From the NCBI GenBank assembly GCA_943369485.1, contig CALRNH020000005.1:128594-192593 (forward strand): a DNA stretch of 64,000 bases, written 5' to 3'. How positions within the stretch are numbered: the stretch's first letter is position 1; every line of letters starts with the position of its first letter. A program made the position numbers and the translations under genes. This stretch comes from ATX-6F1 sp943369485. GTDB lineage: Bacteria > Cyanobacteriota > Cyanobacteriia > PCC-6307 > Cyanobiaceae. Shown here one piece after another: positions 24,727-31,489 of the stretch. A model generated the notes under the pieces. That model was not told the origin of the DNA. It did no database searches and saw nothing but the letters and a program-made list of their open reading frames with translations.

Positions 24727-25134
24727 TCACGCCGTTCCCCACAACCGGAACTCCACCTGCTGAGAGGCTGCCTGAAAGTCCTTGTCGGTTGTCAGCAGCG
24801 TCAGCTCGTAGCGCTGGCAGAGTTGAACAAGCAGGGCATCGATGGTGCCGATCTGGATCCCTCGGCGGCGGCAGACATTGCGGATTTCGGCTGCTGCCAT
24901 GTGGTCCTGCTTGTCAGGCTGGAGGAAAGCGAGGGCGGAAAGGCGCTCCACGAGCTGCTCTCGGTTTTTGGGGCCGGCAAAACCCTGGAGGACCTCCTGG
25001 AGCACCAATCCCGTGGTGAAAACCTGCTCGGCACCCTGGAGAGCGGCACGGAGGGCGACCACCTCAGGCACGCCGGGCTGGCCATCACGGCGAAAGGCCA
25101 GCGACCAGACCGAGGTGTCGACCAGCAGGCTCAC
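24727..25134 (-). CDS. vapC: PIN-domain toxin (VapC)
   Basis: A 135-residue PIN ribonuclease. The acidic sites are L-L-V-D-T-S-V-W-S at residue 6, V-L-Q-E-V near 45, G-T-I-D-A-L near 99 and T-T-D-K-D-F near 117. GTG 25134 overlaps the antitoxin stop (GTGA); the longer frame is unlike the family. It ends 6 bases from the broken HEPN reading frame on the other strand. Confidence 0.88.
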   Translation of the reverse strand: MSLLVDTSVWSLAFRRDGQPGVPEVVALRAALQGAEQVFTTGLVLQEVLQGFAGPKNREQLVERLSALAFLQPDKQDHMAAAEIRNVCRRRGIQIGTIDALLVQLCQRYELTLLTTDKDFQAASQQVEFRLWGTA

Positions 25135-25334
25135 CGCTGGCGTTCCCGTTCGGCCTTGTAGTCGTAGCCGGGGTCCCACTCAAGCTTGCCGAAGAGCTCG
25201 GCAACCTGTCGCTGCTCCCGGCGCGCGATGAACTCCTGAAGGGCTCGGGTCACGGCGGCCTTCTTGGTGGGCTCACCGCTCACACGGAACGCGTGATCAA
25301 GCAGGTCCTGATCGAGAGCCAGATTCGTGGCCAT
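25131..25334 (-). CDS. vapB: VapB-type antitoxin
   Basis: A 67-residue antitoxin of the DUF2191/VapB group: M-A-T-N-L-A-L-D-Q-D-L-L-D-H-A as the DNA-binding strand and helix, P-T-K-K-A-A-V-T-R-A-L-Q-E-F-I as the second helix, and the W-D-P-G-Y-D-Y-K-A-E-R ending that binds the toxin. ATG 25334 coincides with the start of the family pattern. Confidence 0.88.
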   Translation of the reverse strand: MATNLALDQDLLDHAFRVSGEPTKKAAVTRALQEFIARREQRQVAELFGKLEWDPGYDYKAERERQR

Positions 25335-25468
25335 GTGTGACCTCGCCGTGAGGTGCCCACACATTAGGGCCATCGGCCTGGCTGAGGGGACAGGCAAGCG
25401 CATGGCATCGCGGCAGGGCTTCCCCTCCACAAGTGCCACCCCCTTAACACCCCAGCCAGGATGCCCCC

Positions 25469-25900
25469 ATGGCCCCGCCCCGCTCCGCCACCTACAAGCG
25501 CCTGCGCGCGTTCATCGCCGAGCGGATGCGCATGAGACCCATCGATCAGCCGCTCATGCTGCTGGAGCTGCTCGGCCACTGATTTGCCAGGCAACAGCCA
25601 GCCCCGCCCCAGCGCAGGACGTGGCCCGGCGGATCCTGGGCAGCCGATGGTGGGCAAGGTGCTCACCGGCAACGGCATCACCGCCTACGGCAACGGCGCC
25701 AACAGCCTGATCGGCGGCTCGGTGAACTACCGGGTTCACCGATGCGCCCGGGGCCGCTGCGAATGCTGCTGCGCGCACGAGCATCAGCGGGCCCTGGAGG
25801 TGGCACCCATCATCCCCAATGCACAGCCTTCCGCGCAGCGGTAAGACCAGTGCGGCTCCGACGACCTCAGCAAGCTTCAGGCCAGCGACACCCTGCGCCG
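25469..25900 (+). pseudogene. HNH-HIT gene, decayed copy 2
   Basis: A remnant starting at ATG 25469 (R-L-R-A-F-I-A-E-R-M). It shares with copy 1 a segment with an in-frame TGA right after L-L-G-H, and with copies 1 and 4 the frame switch after R-R-I-L-G-S. The second half (M-V-G-K-V-L-T-G-N-G) jumps from L-I-G-G directly to S-V-N-Y-R-V, so about 40 residues are deleted. The HNH core D-H is changed (V-A-P-I-I-P), and the frame stops before the HIT domain. The upstream 38 bases resemble those before copy 4. Confidence 0.75.
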
Positions 25901-25906
25901 CACAGA

Positions 25907-26407
25907 TCAGAACGGCAAGGTGACCGCCACATCGGAGAGACGAATCAGCAGGGTGTCGGGGTCGATGGGTGAGGGATCAAAGCCCATGTGGAGATAGAAG
26001 CTGCGGGCTTCCGCGGAGGCGGCATGAACCACGATGCCTCGCACGCCGATCTGTGTGCTGGCCTGCAGCACCCGTTCGAACGCATCGGCGAGCAGGGCGC
26101 GAGCGATGCCGTGTCCCTGGACACTGCGACAGACCGCCAACCGCGCCAACACCACGACTGGAATGGGATCGGGCCTATTGCGCCTGAAACGCCCAGGGGC
26201 TGAGGCCACGGCCACCGCCCCGGAGGCCAGAGCCACAGTCGCCTTGACGATGCCGTCGCCGTTGCACACCACGAAGCTTCGGGTCGCACCGCTTTGCTGG
26301 TTGGCCAGGGCACGCTGCTGGAGCCAGTGGTCGAGGCTGGAGTCACCGCAGTCAAAGCTGACGGTGCTGTGGTGCTGCGCCAGCGGCTGGGGCGCCAGCA
26401 GATCCAT
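25907..26407 (-). CDS. GNAT acetyltransferase toxin (TacT/AtaT-like)
   Basis: A 166-residue GNAT enzyme. The family's C-G-D-x-S-L-D-H-W-L motif is near residue 20, A-T-R-S-F-V-V near 41, the acetyl-CoA motif Q-G-H-G-I-A-R-A-L-L near 97-106, and the catalytic-region F-Y-L-H-M-G-F near 140. TacT-type toxins acetylate aminoacyl-tRNA and stop translation. The start overlaps the antitoxin stop (TGATG). The DUF1778 antitoxin is upstream, the normal order. Confidence 0.88.
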   Translation of the reverse strand: MDLLAPQPLAQHHSTVSFDCGDSSLDHWLQQRALANQQSGATRSFVVCNGDGIVKATVALASGAVAVASAPGRFRRNRPDPIPVVVLARLAVCRSVQGHGIARALLADAFERVLQASTQIGVRGIVVHAASAEARSFYLHMGFDPSPIDPDTLLIRLSDVAVTLPF

Positions 26408-26679
26408 CAGCGTTGCCAGGGCCTCGGTGCCGTCATGGTGCGCTGCAGGCGATCCGTGGGGCTGGGCGGAGCATCGAGCTGGCGGAGAAACTGGTCAAAG
26501 TGCCCGGGCGAAACGGCCTGCCAGGCCTGCTGCACCAGCAGTTCACGGGCGGCGTTGCGGGCCGCCTGCAGAACGAAGTCGGTTCGGGTGAGCCCGGAGG
26601 TACGGACCGCGCGATCAATCAGCGCCTGATCGTCGGGCGTGACCCGCAGATTCCAGCTGAGGCGAGGGGTGGCAGCCAC
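26407..26679 (-). CDS. DUF1778 antitoxin (TacA-like)
   Basis: A 90-residue DUF1778 protein. L-S-W-N-L-R-V-T-P-D-D-Q-A-L-I-D-R-A is the ribbon and first helix, S-G-L-T-R-T-D-F-V-L-Q-A-A the second, and the tail after residue 55 would cover the GNAT active site. GTG 26679 is the first start that fits the family length; an ATG near 26745 would add an unrelated lead. Paired with 25907. Confidence 0.83.
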   Translation of the reverse strand: MAATPRLSWNLRVTPDDQALIDRAVRTSGLTRTDFVLQAARNAARELLVQQAWQAVSPGHFDQFLRQLDAPPSPTDRLQRTMTAPRPWQR

Positions 26680-26884
26680 GGATGAACAGCAGGCCTCAAG
26701 CCACCCTAGCCCCTCTGGGTAGACGGTGTCTATCCGCATGTTCATGGTGCCTATCGACAGGGGCATCACGTTGGGGCACATCTGACCGGCGCAAACCATG
26801 GCCTGGAGCGCGTAAAGCGCTGCGGCTGCTGGATCCCATCTGGGTGCGGCCTCATCCTTCTGGATAGAAGTCACAGCTCGGGGT

Positions 26885-27115
26885 TCAAGTAGACGTCCGC
26901 TGCTCCAGCCGCTCCGCCAGCCAAACCTTGATGATCGACTGACGGGTGACACCGAGCCGGCTGGCCTCACGATCGAGCTGGTCGATCATCCACACGGGGA
27001 TGTCGACATTGACGCGTTTCTGCTCCAGTCGACGGCGACGGGCACCGCCGAGGTCGAGGGCCTCGAGCACGGACTCGCCAGCATCAAAACGTTGATCGAA
27101 ATCAGAACTGTTCAT
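26885..27115 (-). CDS. brnA: BrnA-type antitoxin
   Basis: A 76-residue ribbon-helix-helix protein: Q-K-R-V-N-V-D-I-P-V-W-M-I-D-Q-L-D-R-E-A and then G-V-T-R-Q-S-I-I-K-V-W-L-A-E-R-L. It follows and overlaps the BrnT gene by 14 bases, the usual toxin-first order of BrnTA. The BrnA dimer binds the operator and the toxin. Confidence 0.85.
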   Translation of the reverse strand: MNSSDFDQRFDAGESVLEALDLGGARRRRLEQKRVNVDIPVWMIDQLDREASRLGVTRQSIIKVWLAERLEQRTST

Positions 27116-27365
27116 AGAGCTCCACCTCTTCGGGTCTGGACCGCCGAACGGAAATCAATCGGATGCACCGGTCGCGATAGGTGATCACGGCCGACCAGTG
27201 CTTGAGGCCGATCCTGCCGATCACTAGAAATCTTGGTTCTCCGGTGGTGCGGGCCGGAACCTCCAGGAGCTCCGAATCGTTCCAGAGCTGCTGGGCAGCA
27301 AGGAAGTCAATGCCGTGCTTGGCAAGGTTGGAATCACTCTTGACCGGATCGAACGCGAACTCCAC
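27102..27365 (-). CDS. brnT: BrnT-type ribonuclease toxin
   Basis: An 87-residue BrnT (COG2929) toxin. The pattern F-D-P-V-K-S-D-S-N-L-A-K-H-G-I-D-F is its hallmark, followed by R-F-L-V-I-G-R-I, W-S-A-V-I-T-Y-R-D and I-R-L-I-S-V-R-R-S-R. It has an RelE-like fold and cleaves RNA. It is cotranscribed with BrnA downstream. No gene is seen in the 312 bases upstream apart from repeat copy 4. Confidence 0.9.
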   Translation of the reverse strand: MEFAFDPVKSDSNLAKHGIDFLAAQQLWNDSELLEVPARTTGEPRFLVIGRIGLKHWSAVITYRDRCIRLISVRRSRPEEVELYEQF

Positions 27366-27532
27366 AGGGCGCTTATTCTATACCTTTTCGGCTCTCTGGG
27401 GCATCTCCGAATCAGAAAGCCCCCGTCCTCGGGACAGGCTGTTGGATCCCGGTTCTCTCCCGTCTGCCTGCCGTCCACCCTCACAACGACGGGCCCTTTT
27501 CCACGCCACGGACGAGAGCACGGGTCGGAGAC

Positions 27533-27632
27533 TGGGGCGGCACAGCCACACCTGGAACCAGGTTGGCTGCAGCCGCCACGCGCCCACGCCAGAGGGGATC
27601 CCAGCAGGGGCGATCGCCTGCCGGGCCGCCCA
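27533..27632 (+). repeat. Dispersed 100-bp hairpin repeat, copy 4
   Basis: The fourth copy, 100 bases. Its internal stem reads ACCTGG-AA-CCAGGT, so one C:G pair of copies 1 and 2 has become T:A with both sides changed, which keeps the stem. It also contains a HIP1 octamer. As with copy 1, the homology continues downstream to an HNH-HIT remnant. Confidence 0.85.
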
Positions 27633-27677
27633 AAACCAAACCTGGCCCGGTCGCCCCGCAGCCGCCTGCATCGCTCC

Positions 27678-28160
27678 ATGGCCTCCAGCCCCTCCGCTGC
27701 CTTCCTTCGCCTACGCGCGTTCTTCGCCGAAGGCATGCGCATGAGCCTCATCGACCAACCCCTGATGCTCATGGAACTCCTGGGCCGCCGCAGCCCCGCC
27801 CCAGCGCAGGACGTGGCCCGGCGGATCCTGGGAAGCGCATGGTGGGCCGGGTTCACCTTCAACGGCATCACCGCCTATGGCGATGGCCACGACAGCCTGA
27901 TCGGCGGCGACGCGTTGAGCGATGGCGAGCGCGACGCGCTGCTGGAGCTCTGCCGCCAGCGTCACGATGCCTTTCGCGAGCAGCGCGGCGAGGAGGTGTT
28001 TGCCCACCGCAGCCCGATCAGCGGCTCGGCGAAAACAGGACGGCTCCGATGCCATCACCAACATGCAGGCGCTCTGCTTCCGCGGTGTGCAGGCCAGCTA
28101 CGGCCACCGCGAAGCAGGCTGTGTGTTCTGCGCGCTGGAGCTCATCACCGGGCGGATGGT
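27678..28160 (+). pseudogene. HNH-HIT gene, decayed copy 3
   Basis: The longest remnant. From ATG 27678 it reads the full family N terminus, P-A-P-A-Q-D-V-A-R-R-I-L-G-S and on through F-N-G-I-T-A-Y-G-D-G in one frame, because a two-base difference here cancels the frame switch of the other copies. After P-I-S-G-S-A-K the HNH catalytic core is deleted, and the frame is lost before M-Q-A-L-C-F-R and H-R-E-A-G-C-V-F-C. The HIT domain is gone. Confidence 0.78.
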
Positions 28161-28185
28161 TGGGATCGCTGAGCACGTCCGAAAC

Positions 28186-28419
28186 TCAATGCTTGGCAGT
28201 AGCAAGCGAACGAACCGCGATCAGATCCTGATCACCAATCGCTCGGAGGCTGCTGCTTGAAAGCGTCAACAGCGATTGAGTGCGTCCCGAAGCGGCAACA
28301 AACTCAACCTCGTAGTTTGCAGGGTCGTGTATAGCTACGACAGCACCGAGATCGCCCAACTGCAGACCAGCATCAGGTATGTCGTGAATGAGAGCAACTG
28401 TCTGGTGCAAGACGAACAT
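28186..28419 (-). CDS. DUF4926 family protein
   Basis: A 77-residue beta-rich protein. Family features are the H-Q-T-V-A-L-I-H-D-I-P near residue 5, L-Q-L-G-D-L-G-A-V-V near 20, Y-E-V-E-F-V near 37 and L-L-T-L-S near 52. Its function is not established, though it commonly follows a DUF6883 gene, as here (3-base gap). I infer a two-gene module of TA or immunity type. Confidence 0.75.
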   Translation of the reverse strand: MFVLHQTVALIHDIPDAGLQLGDLGAVVAIHDPANYEVEFVAASGRTQSLLTLSSSSLRAIGDQDLIAVRSLATAKH

Positions 28420-28422
28420 GAC

Positions 28423-28752
28423 TTACTCCGGAAATGCGGTGACGAGCCTTGGCTTCCTGGAATGATCGGGGATCAGCCAGACCGTTCTGAATGGTCTGGC
28501 TGATCCCTCAGGGCCTTTCAACGTAGCACTGATGACTACTTTCATCCCATAGGCGCTCCTCTCGATCCGTTGAACTTTCCCAGTCTGGCCATGGTGGAGC
28601 AGATCATCACGAAGACGTGTCCAGGATTCAACGGTGTAGCCGAGTGAACGAAATACCCTGGCCTTGAAGCGACCGACTGGATGCGTGTCTGAGAGCAGGT
28701 AGTCGCAGATCTTGGCTTCTTCAACGAGTGCGTGGTCTGCATGGGGGAGCAT
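28423..28752 (-). CDS. DUF6883 family protein
   Basis: A 109-residue protein matching DUF6883: Y-L-L-S-D-T-H-P-V-G-R-F-K-A-R-V-F-R-S-L-G-Y near residues 17-38, a middle helix, and a strand pair ending in V-W-L-I-P. It is paired with the DUF4926 gene. The role is unknown. ATG 28752 is chosen because the family pattern begins within the next 15 residues. A 15-base perfect inverted repeat lies inside its 3' third. Confidence 0.75.
   Translation of the reverse strand: MLPHADHALVEEAKICDYLLSDTHPVGRFKARVFRSLGYTVESWTRLRDDLLHHGQTGKVQRIERSAYGMKVVISATLKGPEGSARPFRTVWLIPDHSRKPRLVTAFPE
28469..28507. repeat. 15-base perfect inverted repeat inside the DUF6883 gene
   Basis: GGGATCAGCCAGACC at 28469-28483 is exactly complementary to 28493-28507, with a 9-base loop. 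It falls within coding sequence near the end of the gene, so a hairpin of this quality is unexpected. It could be an attenuator or mRNA stabiliser between the two genes, or a transposition scar. Confidence 0.7.
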
Positions 28753-28876
28753 TCGTGGGCCAGGGTGATCGCCGGGGCTTCTCCTCCACAAGTGCCACCC
28801 CCGTCTCACCCCAGCCAGGATGCCCTCATGCTCCAGCCCCGGCGCAGGACGTGGCCCGGCGGATCCTGGGCAGCGG

Positions 28877-29695
28877 ATGGTGAGCAAGGTGCTCACCGGC
28901 AACGGCATCACCGCCTACGGCAACGGCGCGTACAGCCTGATCGGCGGCGACGAGCTGAGCGAGACTGAGCGCGATGAGCTGCAGCAGCTGTGCCGCCAGC
29001 GCCTCGACGCCTTCCGCGAGCAGCGCGGAGACGAGGTGTTTGCCCACCGCAGCCGCCACCGCACCCCCATCAGCGGCTCGGTGAAATACAGAGTCCTCAC
29101 CCGCGCCAGGGGCCGCTGCGAATGCTGCGGTGCGCACGAGCACCAGCGCGCCCTGGAGGTGGACCACATCATCCCCAGGAACCAGGGCGGCTCCGATGAC
29201 ATCAGCAACCTGCAATCGCTCTGCTTCCGCTGCAACGCCGGCAAGCGCGACACCGACAACACCGACTTCCGCGGCGTGCAGGCCAGCTACGACCACCGTG
29301 AAGCAGGCTGTGTGTTCTGCGCGCTGGAGGTCAGCGGCCGGGTGCTGCTGGAGAACGAGCTGGCGCTCTGCATCGCCGACGCCTACCCGGTGAGCGAGGG
29401 GCACAGCCTGGTGATCCCGCGCCGTCATGGGGCCGACGGGCTGGAGCTGCACCAGCCGGAGTGGAACGCCGTGGTGGAGCTGCTGAAGCTGCGGCGGGAG
29501 CAGCTCAGTGCCCAGTACGCCACGATCAGCGGCTGGGCTGGTTTGCATAACGCAAGAGGGGGGCTGAACTCAGGCGAGGCGGCGGGGCAGACGGTGTTTC
29601 ATGCCCACTGGCACCTGATTCCCAGGCGAACAGGTGATGACGATTCCCCCCGCGGAGGCGTTCGGGGGGTTATCAAGGGCAAACAGCACTACTGA
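28877..29695 (+). CDS. HNH endonuclease fused to a HIT domain (surviving copy)
   Basis: A 272-residue fusion. The HNH part near residues 60-125 has C-E-C-C-G, then V-D-H-I-I-P-R-N-Q-G-G-S and L-C-F-R-C-N-A, giving zinc cysteines and the H-N-H core. The HIT part near 135-262 ends in F-H-A-H-W-H-L-I-P, the His triad of nucleotide hydrolases and transferases. Full-length relatives have an extra N-terminal domain. Here the bases before 28877 still encode A-R-R-I-L-G-S in another frame and then TGA overlapping this ATG, so the N terminus has been lost by deletion. Three decayed copies lie within 9 kb. Confidence 0.8.
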   Translation: MVSKVLTGNGITAYGNGAYSLIGGDELSETERDELQQLCRQRLDAFREQRGDEVFAHRSRHRTPISGSVKYRVLTRARGRCECCGAHEHQRALEVDHIIPRNQGGSDDISNLQSLCFRCNAGKRDTDNTDFRGVQASYDHREAGCVFCALEVSGRVLLENELALCIADAYPVSEGHSLVIPRRHGADGLELHQPEWNAVVELLKLRREQLSAQYATISGWAGLHNARGGLNSGEAAGQTVFHAHWHLIPRRTGDDDSPRGGVRGVIKGKQHY

Positions 29696-29698
29696 GCC

Positions 29699-30244
29699 GT
29701 GGCCACCAAGACGCCAGCGCGCAAGAAGCTCGATCGGCCAGCGGTCTTGGCAAGGATCGATGAGATCCTCTCGGCTGGGGCTCCTGATACCAACAGCCTG
29801 TTGGCGTTCGCAGAGTTCATCAACGGAAAACCGTTTCCTGAACCTGTTCTCACGCTGACTGAGCTCAAAACGGCAGTGTGCAAGGTGTTTGGCAGCAAGA
29901 ACGCCACGGAGCTGCGCAAGTCAAGTGAGTTCAACCTCGCGATGGCGGGCCGCACATTTGATCTGAAAACAAAGGCTGATTGGCTCAAGCTCTATCGGGA
30001 GTGGGTTGGAGTTCCCCATAGCGAGCGGGCCAAAACTGGCAAGACATCCATTAACGGCATCGATGTCTTAGAGAATTTCAGACCGTGGCATGTGTTCTCA
30101 CTTGATCCATCAACAGCCAGCGCCGAGGACATCAAAGAGGCCTTCCGCAGGCTTGCCAAGGAACACCATCCCGATGTTGGCGGCGATCCGCGCGTCATGG
30201 AGCGGCTCCAGAAAATGCGTGACTCCCTCCTCGCCTTCCTGTAA
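29699..30244 (+). CDS. Protein with a C-terminal J domain
   Basis: A 181-residue protein. The C-terminal 60 residues form a J-domain-like unit (A-S-A-E-D-I-K-E-A-F-R-R-L-A-K-E-H-H-P-D near residues 140-160, then Q-K-M-R-D-S-L-L). The N-terminal 125 residues are helical, with no match. GTG 29699 lies 3 bases after the HNH-HIT stop, and the next gene (HTH-HNH) follows in 8 bases, so the three may be cotranscribed. A J domain next to nucleases could recruit DnaK to a nuclease complex; this is inference. Confidence 0.7.
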   Translation: MATKTPARKKLDRPAVLARIDEILSAGAPDTNSLLAFAEFINGKPFPEPVLTLTELKTAVCKVFGSKNATELRKSSEFNLAMAGRTFDLKTKADWLKLYREWVGVPHSERAKTGKTSINGIDVLENFRPWHVFSLDPSTASAEDIKEAFRRLAKEHHPDVGGDPRVMERLQKMRDSLLAFL

Positions 30245-30252
30245 ACAAGCTG

Positions 30253-31332
30253 ATGACGACGACATCCAACCGATCACGTGATGCCTTCTCCTTTCAGGAG
30301 ACAGCCAGAATTCTTGGCATCAGCCCCAAGAAGCTCAACGGCATCTGCCAGTTCTTTGATGCCCATGCTGATGATGAATGGGAGTTAATCGAAGGTGAAT
30401 TCTTTGAATACGAACCTGGCCAAGCTCGCAGCCGCCGCTTTTACGAAGAAGGCGTGATGGCCCTGGCAAAGTACCTGGAGGAGAAAGAAGGTGGGAGCAT
30501 CCTGGCCAAGATTTATGAGTTCTTCACCCAGCATCGCGCGCGGGTGACACGCACACTCGTCAAACGGCGCATCATTCAAGTCACCCAAGATCGAAGCACC
30601 ATCCAGATCCGAGGTGATCTGGTTTTTCTGGAGCAGCGCTCTGCTGTCAGGGTGCTGGGCACCAATGGCAAAGGGATGGCTGGCACCATTACAAGAATTC
30701 AGGAAGAGAGCTCTGGCCTAGAAGGTGCTGAAGGTTTAGAGATCGGTGTACATTTTGATAGCTTTGAGGGCAAAGAACAGCGCCACTGGAGCCAGAGAGG
30801 CATTGTGCGTCTGGCGAAGACGATGAGGGATAAAGGCCGGATCACCAAGGCACGAAAGGCATGGGTGAAAGCCGTTTCCGATGTGGCGGAAGAGTGCTTT
30901 GAGGTCCAGCGAAAGCTGCTAGAGAGCCACGAAGCAAGGGTGAAGGCCGCGAAGGATAAGGTTCGGCAGAGGGCACTTCGAAAAGATGGATCTGGCTGTG
31001 CCGTCTCCGGCCACAAACCGTCAGCCTCCGATCAGCATCCAGTTGAACTGGAGGCGCATCATCTGTTCGATGCCAGCTCACGCCCCGACCTGGCAGCCTA
31101 CGAAGAAAACTTGATCGCCATCAGCAGCAGTATTCATCGAAACTTCCACAAGTGGATGGGCGCAAAACCTTGCGAGCCCAAAGACTTCGTTGATTATCTC
31201 TTGGGCAATGAGATGAGCCATTTTGACGGACCACCCAGTGTCAAAAAGAGGAAAGAGCAAAAGCTCCAAAAGCTTATGAATCGACTTGAGCTACTACAAG
31301 CCAGATTTGAGGGGAATCACTTGCTGTACTAA
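30253..31332 (+). CDS. HTH plus HNH-like nuclease protein
   Basis: A 359-residue protein in three parts. Residues 10-75 contain a MerR-like helix-turn-helix (F-Q-E-T-A-R-I-L-G-I-S-P-K-K-L). Residues 110-190 look like a small beta barrel. Residues 225-320 contain a zinc/HNH-like region: C-A-V-S-G-H, then L-E-A-H-H-L-F-D and N-L-I-A-I-S-S-S-I-H-R-N-F-H. The C-terminal end is a Lys-rich helix. The DNA here is less GC-rich than the genes to the left. It is probably a nuclease acting with the J-domain protein upstream. Confidence 0.7.
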   Translation: MTTTSNRSRDAFSFQETARILGISPKKLNGICQFFDAHADDEWELIEGEFFEYEPGQARSRRFYEEGVMALAKYLEEKEGGSILAKIYEFFTQHRARVTRTLVKRRIIQVTQDRSTIQIRGDLVFLEQRSAVRVLGTNGKGMAGTITRIQEESSGLEGAEGLEIGVHFDSFEGKEQRHWSQRGIVRLAKTMRDKGRITKARKAWVKAVSDVAEECFEVQRKLLESHEARVKAAKDKVRQRALRKDGSGCAVSGHKPSASDQHPVELEAHHLFDASSRPDLAAYEENLIAISSSIHRNFHKWMGAKPCEPKDFVDYLLGNEMSHFDGPPSVKKRKEQKLQKLMNRLELLQARFEGNHLLY

Positions 31333-31489
31333 CACTTCAGGGGATTGGCGGGCAGCATCTATGTGCCTAAACCAATAGTTTCAAGCCACGCCCTCTGGAC
31401 TTACATGGCAATACTGCACCAGATGCAACCGGTATACTTCACTGTTAACTCCGCAACAGCATTCACTCAGCAAATTTCAGAATACAGCC

